Shown: positions 24,400 to 32,468 of the stretch, piece after piece | How positions within the stretch are numbered: position 1 is the stretch's first letter | Layout of the letters: each line of letters begins with the position of its first letter | Assembly (NCBI RefSeq): GCF_003999995.1 | Contig: NZ_RJAD01000001.1 | Coordinates: forward strand, 1,798,001 to 1,862,000 | DNA: 64,000 bases | Direction: 5' to 3' | Origin: Microbacterium sulfonylureivorans | Lineage (GTDB): Bacteria > Actinomycetota > Actinomycetes > Actinomycetales > Microbacteriaceae | The notes under the pieces: model-generated | Databases searched by the model: none | Told to the model about the DNA's origin: nothing | Seen by the model: only the letters and a program-made list of their open reading frames with translations | Translations under genes and position numbers: made by a program

Positions 24400-25068
24400 T
24401 CAGTCGTACGTGTCGGTCCAGGACGCGATATCGACACCGTGGTTGTCGGGCGACGCGAGCGACCACCAGGCCGGAGCGTGCGAATCATCGACGAGTCTCC
24501 CTCCGGCGGCGAGCGCGGCATCCACTCGCGCCTGTGCCCTTTCGGCGGGCACGAAGACGTCGAAGTGGGTCCGGCCCCTCGCCGGCGAGTCGCCGGTGAT
24601 CGGGTTGAACGCGAGCTGCGGTCCGCACCGCAGCGGGTCGATCGCGTCGGTGTCGCCGAACGCCTCATAGCCGAGTGCTGCGATGAAGAACGGGCGAACA
24701 TCGGCCTGAGAGTGCTGGGCGACGTAGATGCCCACCGACTGCGCGAGCGATGGATCGGCGGTCAGCTGCAGCTCGGCGGCTGCCTGTGACACGGCCGCCG
24801 CAAAGTCGCCGGCGGCCGCGGGGATGCCCTCCGGCCGGTAGGGGACGCGCACGACGACCCCCTCGGGCCGCACGTCGATGTCGGGGAGGATGCCGTACCG
24901 CTCGGAGGCGGCGAGGATCGGTGCGATGAGACCCGCCGCGTGCGGGAGCGAGGTCGCGGTGTAGACAGCCTGCGGGCCCGTGCCCGTGACATGCCAGCCG
25001 GACCCGCGCGATGCTCGGTGGAATGCGGCCGCGGAGATCCACTCCGGTTCGCTCGTGGACTCGCCCAT
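24400..25068 (-). CDS. VOC-family protein with N-terminal pterin-dehydratase-like domain
   Basis: A 222-residue soluble protein. Residues ~1-105 (EWISAAAFHRASRGSGWHVTG, AAGLIAPILAASERYGILPDIDVRPEGVVVRVPY) have the layout of a 4a-hydroxytetrahydrobiopterin-dehydratase-like fold. Residues ~120-222 (IYVAQHSQADVRPFFIAALGYEAFG, THFDVFVPAERAQARVDAALAAGGRLVDD, WWSLASPDNHGVDI) form a glyoxalase/VOC domain. This fusion is frequent in actinobacteria and its substrate is unknown. The start at 25068 (MGESTS) is chosen for AAGGAG five bases upstream; the longer frame has no such signal. Confidence 0.78.
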   Translation of the reverse strand: MGESTSEPEWISAAAFHRASRGSGWHVTGTGPQAVYTATSLPHAAGLIAPILAASERYGILPDIDVRPEGVVVRVPYRPEGIPAAAGDFAAAVSQAAAELQLTADPSLAQSVGIYVAQHSQADVRPFFIAALGYEAFGDTDAIDPLRCGPQLAFNPITGDSPARGRTHFDVFVPAERAQARVDAALAAGGRLVDDSHAPAWWSLASPDNHGVDIASWTDTYD

Positions 25069-25194
25069 GTCACTCCTTCGCACAGACTCGGCGTCGACCC
25101 CGTCGACGACCGGGACCCGCGCGGACTCCACGGTACTCGGGGCGCACGGCGCGATGCAGCCCGCCCGTGCGGGGGTCACGTCGTTGAGATCCGG

Positions 25195-26391
25195 TCATTC
25201 GTGCTCCGGCAGCATCGGCGCCGACCAGCCCGGGTCGCGCCCGAGCTGCGCTGCCCGGGCGACCGACGCCGAGCCGAAGCGATCGCGGACCGCGTCGAGC
25301 ACCGTGTCGAGCCGCGCTTCGTCGCCCCAATCGATCGGAAGTTCCGGCTGGATGCTGTCGGCACGCCCCAGCTGTGACAGCGAGACCCCGATGAGGGTGA
25401 TGCCCCGCGCCTCGATCTCCGGCAGCGCGGCGGCGAGCAGAGCCCGAGCGACGGCGAGCAGCACGGCCGTGCGTTCGGTCGGCAGGCGGACTGTACGCGA
25501 TCGGGTGGCCTTCGCGAAGTCGCCGAAGCGAAGGCGCAGCACGACCGTGCGGCACACCCGATCGCGGTCGCGCAGCCGCCGCGCGAGCCGGTCGACGATC
25601 TGGGTGAGGATGAGGTCGAGCTCTTCGGCCGTGCGCGGCCGGCTGCCGAGTGCGCGCTGGGAGCCGATGGAGCCGCGTCGTCGCGTGGTGTCGACGGGCC
25701 GCGGATCCCGCAGCCGGGCGAGCGCGTGCAGGTGTGCGCCGGTCGCCCTGCCCAGGAGTCTCTCGGCGGTCGCGGCCTCGAGTTCGGCCAATTGTCCGAC
25801 GGTGTGGATGCCGAGCCGATGCAGTTTCTCGGCGGTCACGGCACCGACGCCCCAGAGACGTTCGACGGGGAGCGGGAGCAGGAAGGCCTGCTCCCGCTCG
25901 GGTTCGACCACGAGCAGTCCGTCCGGCTTGCTGACCGCGCTCGCGACCTTGGCGAGGAACTTGGTCCGCGCGACCCCCACGGAGATGGCCAGGCCGACCT
26001 CCGCACGAACCCGCTCGCGAAGTCGCACCGCCACCTGCTCGGGTGAGCCCGCGATCCGTCGGAGGCCGCCGACCTCGAGGAACGCCTCGTCGATGGAGAG
26101 TCCCTCCACGAGCGGAGTCGTGTCGCGGAAGATCGCGAACACGTCTCGACTGGCCGCCGAGTACGCCTCCATGCGAGGCGGGACCACCACGGCATCCGGG
26201 CACAGGTCGCGCGCTTGTCGGCCACCCATCGCGGTGCGCACCCCGCGGGCCTTCGCCTCGTAGCTCGCGGCCAGCACCACGCCCCCGCCGACGATGACGG
26301 GGCGCCCGCGAAGTGCCGGCGCATCGCGCTGCTCGACCGAGGCGTAGAACGCGTCGAGATCGGCGTGCAGCACGGTCGCCTCGCCCCGCAT
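25195..26391 (-). CDS. dinB: DNA polymerase IV (Y-family)
   Basis: A 398-residue Y-family translesion polymerase of normal length. Catalytic acidic motifs are present: VLHADLDAFYASVEQ at the N-terminus and LSIDEAFLEVGG near residue 108. The fingers/palm SYEAKARGVRTAMGG, the HhH thumb (LWGVGAVTAEKLHRLGIHTVGQLA), and the little-finger domain to ~350 follow. It copies damaged DNA with low fidelity. GGGAGG lies upstream of the ATG. I did not find a clear C-terminal beta-clamp motif by eye, and no SOS box is evident in the short upstream gap. Confidence 0.92.
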   Translation of the reverse strand: MRGEATVLHADLDAFYASVEQRDAPALRGRPVIVGGGVVLAASYEAKARGVRTAMGGRQARDLCPDAVVVPPRMEAYSAASRDVFAIFRDTTPLVEGLSIDEAFLEVGGLRRIAGSPEQVAVRLRERVRAEVGLAISVGVARTKFLAKVASAVSKPDGLLVVEPEREQAFLLPLPVERLWGVGAVTAEKLHRLGIHTVGQLAELEAATAERLLGRATGAHLHALARLRDPRPVDTTRRRGSIGSQRALGSRPRTAEELDLILTQIVDRLARRLRDRDRVCRTVVLRLRFGDFAKATRSRTVRLPTERTAVLLAVARALLAAALPEIEARGITLIGVSLSQLGRADSIQPELPIDWGDEARLDTVLDAVRDRFGSASVARAAQLGRDPGWSAPMLPEHE

Positions 26392-26481
26392 TCCGCCTCC
26401 CGCCGATCATCCGTCCTGCGGATCGTCGCACGCACCGGGGACATGGTCGGCGCCGGCGATCGCACCAGGACGCGTGCGGGG

Positions 26482-27018
26482 TTACGGCTTCGGCTTCCAG
26501 TCCCGGGCGAGGAGGCCGAGCAGCACCTCGTCCAGGAACTCGCCCATCACCCACGCCGACGAGCGCAGCACGCCCTCCCGGACGAATCCGTTGCTCTCGG
26601 CGGCGCGGAGCATCGCGGCGTTGTCGGACAGCGTCTCGATCTGCAGCCGGTGCAGCCCGCGCACGGTGAAGCCGTAGTGGCAGAGCACGGCGACCACGTC
26701 GGTTCCGTAGCCCTTGCCGCGTGCGGCGGGGAGCAGGCCGAGCCCGATGTGCGCGGACCGGTGGTGGGTGTCGATGCCCCACAGCGTCGCCGTGCCGACG
26801 AGCGCGCCGCCGACGAGCTCGACGACCGAGAACTGGACGAGCCCCTGTGCCTTGTCGTCGACCACGAGCCGGGGGTCCTTCGAGTCGGGCGTGATGGGCC
26901 GCCACGGCTGGGCCTCGGCCCGGGACGAGCCGGCGACGTCGTCGTAGAGCTCGGTGCGAAGGACCGGGATGTCGTCCTCGTGCCGCGCCCGGAGCGCGAC
27001 CTTGGTGCCTGTGAGCAT
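26482..27018 (-). CDS. GNAT acetyltransferase, RimJ/RimL type
   Basis: A 178-residue GNAT-fold protein. LTGTKVALRARHEDDIPVLR opens the fold; the acetyl-CoA loop region is LGLLPAARGKGYGTDVVAVLCHYGF (Q/R-x-x-G-x-G/A form, RGKGYG), followed by GLHRLQIETLSDNAAMLRAAESNGFVREG, typical of RimJ/RimL proteins that acetylate protein N-termini or small amines. AGGGGA upstream supports the ATG. The substrate is not predictable. It lies between dinB and a MOSC gene on the same strand with short gaps, possibly one transcript. Confidence 0.85.
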   Translation of the reverse strand: MLTGTKVALRARHEDDIPVLRTELYDDVAGSSRAEAQPWRPITPDSKDPRLVVDDKAQGLVQFSVVELVGGALVGTATLWGIDTHHRSAHIGLGLLPAARGKGYGTDVVAVLCHYGFTVRGLHRLQIETLSDNAAMLRAAESNGFVREGVLRSSAWVMGEFLDEVLLGLLARDWKPKP

Positions 27019-27069
27019 TCCCCTTTCCTATCCGTCCGCATGGCTCGGTGGCAACCGCACCGACGCGCG

Positions 27070-27891
27070 TCAGCCCGGAAAGACGGCGTCGCCCACCGCG
27101 ATGACCGCGTCGTCGGGCGACGCTGCCAGGTCGGGCACGAGCCAGACGCCGAACCAGGTCTTCCCGTCCCGGCGTCGGTGCTTCGCGAGGGTGCGGATCG
27201 GCTCCTTGCCGCGCACCAGCGAGACCGGGTCGATGGTCGTCATGACACACCGGTCGCAGACGCCGCTCACGCGGAAGCGCACGTCGCCCAGCTGCACGGC
27301 GGGCCAGGAGTCCTCGGCGAACGGGTCGTCCGGCTCGCCGTCGACGATCACGTTCGGACGGAAGCGGAGGATGTCGAGCGCGGGCGTCTCGTCATCGGTC
27401 CACAGGTCGAGCTGAGCGAGCGAGGATTCGCTCGCGAGCAGCAGCGGCCCCACGTCGGCCAGCGACACGTGATCGCCGGGCTCGCCGCCGTGCGCCGGAT
27501 TCACGGCGCGAACCCGCGGATCGGGCTGCCAGACCAGGCGCACCTCGCGACCGATCCGGGCGCTCAGCCACGCGTCGGCGTCGGGGCCTGCCGGCAGTGC
27601 GGTGCCCTGGCGGGAGTGTCCTACCGCGATGGGCGCGGCATCCCCCGGCACGGCGACCCGCAGCGGCTCGGCCCCTCCGTCGCGGTCGCCCAGCAGCAGC
27701 CCGTCGGGCAGCACCTCGGCGGTGAGCCCGAGCAGGGCCTTCGCTTCGCGAGCGGTGACCGGCTCGCCCTCGGGATCGACGACCGCCCAGCGGCGATCGG
27801 CCTCGAGACCCCAGGGGAGCACTCGCGCCGAGTCCACGTCCGCTCCGGCGAAGGACTTGACGGGATAGACGCGGAGCCGGGTCACCTGCAT
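27070..27891 (-). CDS. MOSC-domain protein (YcbX/mARC-like)
   Basis: A 273-residue protein. An N-terminal MOSC_N beta-barrel (VTRLRVYPVKSFAGADVDSARVLPWGLEADRRWAVVD) is followed by a C-terminal MOSC domain (RFRPNVIVDGEPDDPFAEDSW, FRVSGVCDRCVMTTIDP with the Mo-ligand-type Cys, RRRDGKTWFGVW). Proteins of this type bind molybdenum cofactor and reduce N-hydroxylated compounds. A -10-like TAGCGT exactly six bases before the ATG suggests a leaderless transcript. No ferredoxin or reductase partner is adjacent. Confidence 0.85.
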   Translation of the reverse strand: MQVTRLRVYPVKSFAGADVDSARVLPWGLEADRRWAVVDPEGEPVTAREAKALLGLTAEVLPDGLLLGDRDGGAEPLRVAVPGDAAPIAVGHSRQGTALPAGPDADAWLSARIGREVRLVWQPDPRVRAVNPAHGGEPGDHVSLADVGPLLLASESSLAQLDLWTDDETPALDILRFRPNVIVDGEPDDPFAEDSWPAVQLGDVRFRVSGVCDRCVMTTIDPVSLVRGKEPIRTLAKHRRRDGKTWFGVWLVPDLAASPDDAVIAVGDAVFPG

Positions 27892-27986
27892 CCGAGAACG
27901 CTATCGCGCGGAATCGGCGACACCCCTGCGGTCGCTCGTCCGCCGCGTCCTCACCGCCCGCGCCGCCGGGTCGTCCGCGGCCGCGG

Positions 27987-28403
27987 TCACGACGGGAGGA
28001 AGTTCTCCCGGGCGAGCGGGGCGATCTCGAGGTGGTCGGCGTCGGCGCGCGTCACCCACCGCAGCTCGGCGATCTCGGCGCCGACCATCGGCTCCTGCGA
28101 TCCGATCTCGGCGGCGAACACATCGGCCACCACCAGGAACCCCGGCTCGTTCGCCGCCGCGGCGGTGAACGACCCGAGAGAGCGCAGATCGCGCGGGGCG
28201 ATCCGGATGCCGAGTTCCTCCGCCAGCTCGCGGCTCAGGGTCTCGTCGGGCGTCTCGCCCGGCTCGGGTTTGCCACCGGGCTGCATGAACGCCGTCGTTC
28301 CCTGCTTTCGGACCAGGAGCAACCGGTCGTCCTCGTCGAGGATGACGGCCGCCGATACGTGGATCCGCCGGGGGCCGGTCTGATCGGCGGTCTCGGAGGT
28401 CAC
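27987..28403 (-). CDS. NUDIX hydrolase
   Basis: A ~138-residue NUDIX protein. The Nudix box GGKPEPGETPDETLSRELAEELGI fits G-x5-E-x7-REUxEExGU except that Leu-Ser precedes the RE-like RELAEE core. It would hydrolyse a nucleoside diphosphate linked to another group; the substrate is unknown. I place the start at GTG 28403 because a TACCGT -10-like hexamer sits six bases upstream, a leaderless layout mirrored by the divergent SDR gene. ATG 28424 would add seven residues but would leave no room for a promoter before the neighbour. Confidence 0.8.
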   Translation of the reverse strand: MTSETADQTGPRRIHVSAAVILDEDDRLLLVRKQGTTAFMQPGGKPEPGETPDETLSRELAEELGIRIAPRDLRSLGSFTAAAANEPGFLVVADVFAAEIGSQEPMVGAEIAELRWVTRADADHLEIAPLARENFLPS

Positions 28404-28452
28404 CGTCGCACGGTAACAGGTCATGCCCATGTGGGTCGACGTAGAATCGCGT

Positions 28453-29934
28453 GTGCCTCCCGAGACTTCTCCTGCTTCCGACCTGCCGCCGAGCGGCATC
28501 GACCCGGCAGACCTCGAGGTCACCCTCCGGGTCCTGGGCGGGATGGCGGGGCTCGACGAGACGCACCCCGATTTCGTCGCCGTGCGCCGGGCGACGGCGG
28601 CGATGTTCAAGGCGGTCAAGAAGGTGCGGCGCCGCGAGATCCGCGACGCGATCGCTCAGGCGGACCGTGCCGTCGTGGCCGCGACCGCCACGGGAGCGGC
28701 CGATCGGATCGACGACGAGACGCGCGGCATCCCGATCAGCACCCTCACGTCCGCGCCGACCGCAGGAACCCTGATCAAGGCGCGCGGCTGCTACATCTGC
28801 AAGCAGCCGTACACGCTCGTCGACGCGTTCTACCACCAGCTGTGCCCGACGTGCGCGGCGATGAGCCATGCGAAGCGCGACGCCCGCACCGACCTCACCG
28901 GCAAGCGCGCCCTGCTCACCGGCGGACGGGCGAAGATCGGCATGTACATCGCCCTGCGGCTGCTGCGCGACGGCGCGCACACGACGATCACGACGAGGTT
29001 CCCCCGCGACGCCGTCCGCCGGTTCAGCAGCCTTCCCGACGCGCCGGAGTGGATCGACCGGCTCAAGGTCGTCGGGATCGACCTGCGCGATCCGGCCCAG
29101 GTCATCGGGCTCGCCGAAGACGTCGCGTCGGCCGGAAGCCTCGACATCCTCATCAACAACGCCACCCAGACCGTGCGGCGCTCGCCGGGCGCGTACCAGC
29201 CGCTGGTCGACGCCGAACTCGCCCCGCTGCCGGACGGCCCCCTCCCCGAGCTCGTCACGTTCGGCCACACGAACGACCAGCATCCGCAGGCGCTGGAGCG
29301 GTCCGTCACGGCGCACCCGATCCTCGCCGCAGCCGCCGCGCGCGCCGACGAGCTCACCGAGCAGGCGATGGCGGCGGGCTCCAGCTCGCTCGAGCGCCTC
29401 GCCGCCGGCACGGCGATCGACGCGGGCGGACTCATCCCCGACCTGCACGATGTGAACTCGTGGACGCAGCGCGTCGAGGATGTCGACCCCCTCGAGATGC
29501 TCGAGGTGCAGCTGGCCAACACGACCGCGCCGTTCCTGCTCATCTCGAAGCTTCGCGCGTCGCTCGCCGCGAGCGGGGCGCGTCGCACCTACATCGTGAA
29601 CGTGAGTGCCATGGAGGGCGTGTTCGGCCGCGGATACAAGGGGCCGGGGCATCCGCACACCAACATGGCCAAGGCGGCCGTCAACATGCTCACCCGCACC
29701 AGCGCGCGCGAGATGTTCGAGACCGACCGCATCCTCATGACCAGCGTCGACACCGGCTGGATCACCGACGAGCGCCCGCACCCGACGAAGGTGCGCCTCG
29801 CCGAGGAGGGGTTCCACGCCCCGCTCGACCTCGTCGACGGCGCCGCACGCGTCTACGACCCGATCGTGCGCGGCGAGGCCGGCGAAGATCTGTTCGGCGT
29901 GTTCCTCAAGGACTACGCTCCCGGCGCATGGTGA
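28453..29934 (+). CDS. Atypical SDR oxidoreductase with zinc ribbon
   Basis: A ~493-residue protein. A helical N-terminal region (~1-105) leads to a four-Cys zinc ribbon (C113, C116, C131, C134; CYICKQ...LCPTC). An SDR Rossmann domain with a degenerate glycine motif (LLTGGRAKIGMYIALRLL) and NNATQ follows, with a long insertion (~235-330) and a C-terminal part. The usual catalytic Tyr of YxxxK is Thr403 in HTNMAK (Lys407 kept), so it may not use standard SDR chemistry. Start: TAGAAT (28442-28447) lies five bases before GTG 28453, a leaderless pattern; ATG 28423 would overlap the divergent NUDIX promoter. The last bases overlap the next gene (ATGGTGA). Confidence 0.78.
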   Translation: MPPETSPASDLPPSGIDPADLEVTLRVLGGMAGLDETHPDFVAVRRATAAMFKAVKKVRRREIRDAIAQADRAVVAATATGAADRIDDETRGIPISTLTSAPTAGTLIKARGCYICKQPYTLVDAFYHQLCPTCAAMSHAKRDARTDLTGKRALLTGGRAKIGMYIALRLLRDGAHTTITTRFPRDAVRRFSSLPDAPEWIDRLKVVGIDLRDPAQVIGLAEDVASAGSLDILINNATQTVRRSPGAYQPLVDAELAPLPDGPLPELVTFGHTNDQHPQALERSVTAHPILAAAAARADELTEQAMAAGSSSLERLAAGTAIDAGGLIPDLHDVNSWTQRVEDVDPLEMLEVQLANTTAPFLLISKLRASLAASGARRTYIVNVSAMEGVFGRGYKGPGHPHTNMAKAAVNMLTRTSAREMFETDRILMTSVDTGWITDERPHPTKVRLAEEGFHAPLDLVDGAARVYDPIVRGEAGEDLFGVFLKDYAPGAW

Positions 29935-30185
29935 ACCTTCCGGCGCCCGGCCGTCGCGTGGTCGTGCGCTACCTGCTCCCGTCGGGTCAGGCCACCGATG
30001 CGCTGGGCGAGCTGCTGAGCGCGGATGCCTCGACCGTGGTCGTCGACGGCAAGCGGGGCATCGAGCGGATCGCCGTCGCCGACATCATCGCGGCGAAGGA
30101 GGTCCCACCTCCACCCGCCCCGCGGACTCGCCGCGCGACCGACGAGGCGCCAGAGGGGGACGGCGACTCCACCGTCAGGGCGTAG
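29928..30185 (+). CDS. Stand-alone SH3-like domain (Rv0428c N-terminal type)
   Basis: An 85-residue protein beginning at an ATG that overlaps the SDR stop. The segment GRRVVVRYLLPSGQATDALGELLSADASTVVVDGKRG and then VADIIAAKEVPPPP resembles the small SH3-like domain at the N-terminus of actinobacterial GNAT proteins of the Rv0428c/Cg3035 type. Here the acetyltransferase part is absent and the tail is short and acidic. It may have split from such a protein. Its coupling to the SDR gene suggests the two act together, but no function can be given. Confidence 0.65.
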   Translation: MVNLPAPGRRVVVRYLLPSGQATDALGELLSADASTVVVDGKRGIERIAVADIIAAKEVPPPPAPRTRRATDEAPEGDGDSTVRA

Positions 30186-30196
30186 GCTCGTGCGCT

Positions 30197-30736
30197 ATGG
30201 CACTCGGCGCGACGATTCACACCTTCGACGTGCAGTTGGCCGACGTCGACCGCGGCGTCTATGACGAACTCATGCTTCGCGTGGCGCGGCATCCCTCCGA
30301 GACGGACGTCTACATGATGACGCGCGTGCTCGCGTACTGCCTCGAGTTCGAGGAGGGGATCCGGTTCAGCGAGGGGATCTCGTCGACCGACGAGCCCGCC
30401 GTGCTCGTCCGCGACCTCACCGGTCGCCTGACCGTGTGGATCGAGATCGGCGCCCCGGATGCCGATCGGCTCCACTACGCGAGCAAGCTGGCAGACCGCA
30501 CCGTGGTCTACACCCAGCGCGACCCTGCCAAGGTGATGGCGCCGTGGGAGGGCAAGCGCATCCACCGCGCCGAGGACATCGTGCTCCACAGCTTCGACCC
30601 CGGCTTCGTCGATGCCGCTGCCGCGGCGGTCGAGCGGCGGAACAGCATGACGCTGTCGGTGACCGAGCATCAGGTGTACCTCGACATCAACGGCGTGAGT
30701 CTGACGTCGGCGGTCCACGACCACCCGCTCGCCTGA
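30197..30736 (+). CDS. yaeQ: YaeQ-family protein
   Basis: A 179-residue protein matching the YaeQ family over its full length: ATIHTFDVQLADVDRGVYDEL, LRVARHPSETDVYMMTRVLAYCLEFEEGI, WIEIGAPDADRLHYASKLADRTVVYTQR. The fold is related to PD-(D/E)XK nucleases, with the Glu in WIEIG and Lys in SKLADR, but the physiological role is unsettled. TAGGCT eight bases before the ATG suggests a leaderless or nearly leaderless transcript. It follows the SH3-like gene by 11 bases. Confidence 0.88.
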   Translation: MALGATIHTFDVQLADVDRGVYDELMLRVARHPSETDVYMMTRVLAYCLEFEEGIRFSEGISSTDEPAVLVRDLTGRLTVWIEIGAPDADRLHYASKLADRTVVYTQRDPAKVMAPWEGKRIHRAEDIVLHSFDPGFVDAAAAAVERRNSMTLSVTEHQVYLDINGVSLTSAVHDHPLA

Positions 30737-30819
30737 GTCGCAGCGGGGAAGCATAGGCGCTGGGCGGCGCCGTGGCAACGGGGGAGTGCTGAGGCGAGGT
30801 CTCCGCCTAGCGTCGCCGC

Positions 30820-31506
30820 ATGACTTCTGACGACATCCCCCGCGACTCCGCGGGTCGACCTGTTCGCGGCACGACCGACGCCGCGTACGCCCCGGCTGTC
30901 GCCCCGGCCGACATTCCGCACGGCGATGCGCTCGTGGCCGAGAAGCAGCGGTTCGGCGGAGTGAAGTTCGGCTCGGCGTTCTTCGGCTGGCTCAGCGCCG
31001 TCGGCGCGGTCGTGCTCCTGACCGCCGCGGTCGGCGCGATCGGCGCGGCCGTCGGGATCGAGACCGGCACGACCGTCGAGGAGGCCGCGGGCGCGGCATC
31101 CGAGGATCCCGACACCCTGGGCGTCGTCGGCGCCGTCTCGATCGCCGTCGTGCTGTTCGTGGCGTACCTCGCCGGCGGCTATGTCGCGGGCCGCATGGCG
31201 CGGTTCAGCGGCGCCCTGCAGGGATTCGCCGTGTGGCTCTGGGGCATCGTGATCGCGCTGGTGATCGCGATCCTCGCCATGGTCGCCGGCGCCCGGTGGG
31301 ACATCCTCGCCGGGGTCGAGAGCCTGCCGCGGATGCCGATGACCGCCACGACCACCGGCATCGTGACGGCGATCGTCGCCGCGGCGATCAGCCTGGGCGG
31401 CGCGATCGTCGGAGGGATCCTCGGCATGCGCTACCACCGCAGGGTCGATCGGCTGGGGGTCGACGACCGGCCCGCCGCGCGTGCGGACCGCAACCGCTCG
31501 TACTGA
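30820..31506 (+). CDS. Four-helix integral membrane protein of unknown function
   Basis: A 228-residue protein with a soluble N-terminus (~1-50) and four hydrophobic segments (about 53-75, 102-122, 133-155, 178-203), ending in a basic tail. Small residues dominate the helices. I do not recognise a characterised family; similar proteins occur next to stress genes in actinobacteria. TAGCGT lies exactly six bases before the ATG, so it is probably leaderless. A CsbD-like stress gene follows, 43 bases on. Confidence 0.65.
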   Translation: MTSDDIPRDSAGRPVRGTTDAAYAPAVAPADIPHGDALVAEKQRFGGVKFGSAFFGWLSAVGAVVLLTAAVGAIGAAVGIETGTTVEEAAGAASEDPDTLGVVGAVSIAVVLFVAYLAGGYVAGRMARFSGALQGFAVWLWGIVIALVIAILAMVAGARWDILAGVESLPRMPMTATTTGIVTAIVAAAISLGGAIVGGILGMRYHRRVDRLGVDDRPAARADRNRSY

Positions 31507-31549
31507 CTGGGCCACAGGACCACAGGACCGCAGAGAGGAAGGAGACCCC

Positions 31550-31729
31550 ATGGGTATGGGAGACGACATCAAGCACGGCGCCGAAGAGGCGAAGGGCAAG
31601 GTCAAGGAGGGCGTCGGCGACATGACCGGCAACGAGTCCCTCAAGACCGAGGGGCAGGTCGACCAGGCCAAGGCGAACCTCAAGCAGGCCGGCGACGACG
31701 TGAAGGACGCTCTGACCGACGATCGCTGA
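31550..31729 (+). CDS. CsbD-family stress protein
   Basis: A 59-residue hydrophilic helical protein. MGDDIKHGAEEAKGKVKEGVGDMTGNESLKTEG is typical of CsbD, a general-stress protein of unclear function. GAAGGAG upstream of the ATG is a strong ribosome-binding site; a second ATG six bases on is also possible. Perfect hairpin at 31742-31775 follows the stop. The high Lys/Glu/Asp content fits an intrinsically flexible protein. Confidence 0.85.
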   Translation: MGMGDDIKHGAEEAKGKVKEGVGDMTGNESLKTEGQVDQAKANLKQAGDDVKDALTDDR

Positions 31730-31741
31730 CCCGCGTCGTGC

Positions 31742-31775
31742 GCGACGCCCCCGGCACGGGAGCCGGGGGCGTCGC
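31742..31775. terminator. 14-bp stem terminator
   Basis: GCGACGCCCCCGGC (31742-31755) pairs perfectly with GCCGGGGGCGTCGC (31762-31775) across a six-base loop. It lies 13 bases after the CsbD stop and before the stop of the minus-strand gene at 31822, so it can end both transcripts. Confidence 0.8.
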
Positions 31776-31821
31776 CGCGTCCGCTGCGCCCCGCCCTACC
31801 CGCGGGAGCGCACTCGCGGTG

Positions 31822-32316
31822 TCAGGGCGTGGGCGTGGGTGCCGGTGCGGGCTCGTCGGTCGAGTCCGAGTCGTCCCGGTCGCCGCGCCCGCCTTGCTCA
31901 TCGCCGCCGCGGCGGTCGGAGTCGCCTCTCCGGTCGCCGTGGTCGTCCTGGTCGTCCTGGTCGGGATGCTCGCCGGTCAGCCCGTCGGACTCGTCGTGGC
32001 TCACGGACCCGTGCTCCGCGTCATCGGCGTCCTGCGCGAGCGCCGCGCCGATGCCGATGCCCCCGCCGAGCAGGATGATCGCGGCGACGGCTGCTGCCGT
32101 CACGCGCACCCACGTCCGCTCCAAAAAGCTCCGGTCCCTGGTCGTCGTGACCGCTGCCGGGCTCGGTCCGGGCGCTCCGGTGGCCGTCGACGAGTCGCCC
32201 TGCTGCGAGGTCGGCGGGGGAACCGGTGAGGTGGGGATCGAGTCTTGCGCGCCGCGGTTCGAGGCGCTCGCGGGAGTCTCGTCGGCGCCGTTGGTGAGAG
32301 GTTCTTGATCTGCCAT
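31822..32316 (-). CDS. Single-pass membrane protein with acidic extracellular tail
   Basis: A 164-residue protein. Residues ~1-65 are polar and Pro/Thr-rich, one hydrophobic segment follows (about 70-93, VTAAAVAAIILLGGGIGIGAAL), and the C-terminal ~70 residues are highly charged (repeated D, E, H, R; DQDDQDDHGDRRGD) ending in a Pro/Ala/Thr stretch. The acidic His-rich tail could bind cations outside the membrane, but this is a guess. CACACT six bases before the ATG (A at position 2, T at position 6) fits the leaderless pattern. The gene is divergent from the ferric-reductase-like gene. Confidence 0.6.
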   Translation of the reverse strand: MADQEPLTNGADETPASASNRGAQDSIPTSPVPPPTSQQGDSSTATGAPGPSPAAVTTTRDRSFLERTWVRVTAAAVAAIILLGGGIGIGAALAQDADDAEHGSVSHDESDGLTGEHPDQDDQDDHGDRRGDSDRRGGDEQGGRGDRDDSDSTDEPAPAPTPTP

Positions 32317-32468
32317 TCGCCGAGTGTGCCGACACGACTCCAATGCGGCTCCAAGAATCGTCACGTCGTCGTGATCCGCGCTGAGACGATCCGATGATCT
32401 GGCTGTGGAGTTCCTTTGAGCGCGCCATTCTTGGCGCAGTCTCAAAGCCCGCGGCGGACTCTGTGGCC

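Noticed and set aside
24104..24670. Open frame across the gap after the ArsR gene
   Set aside because: No motif, no ribosome-binding site, and it runs antisense into the VOC gene.
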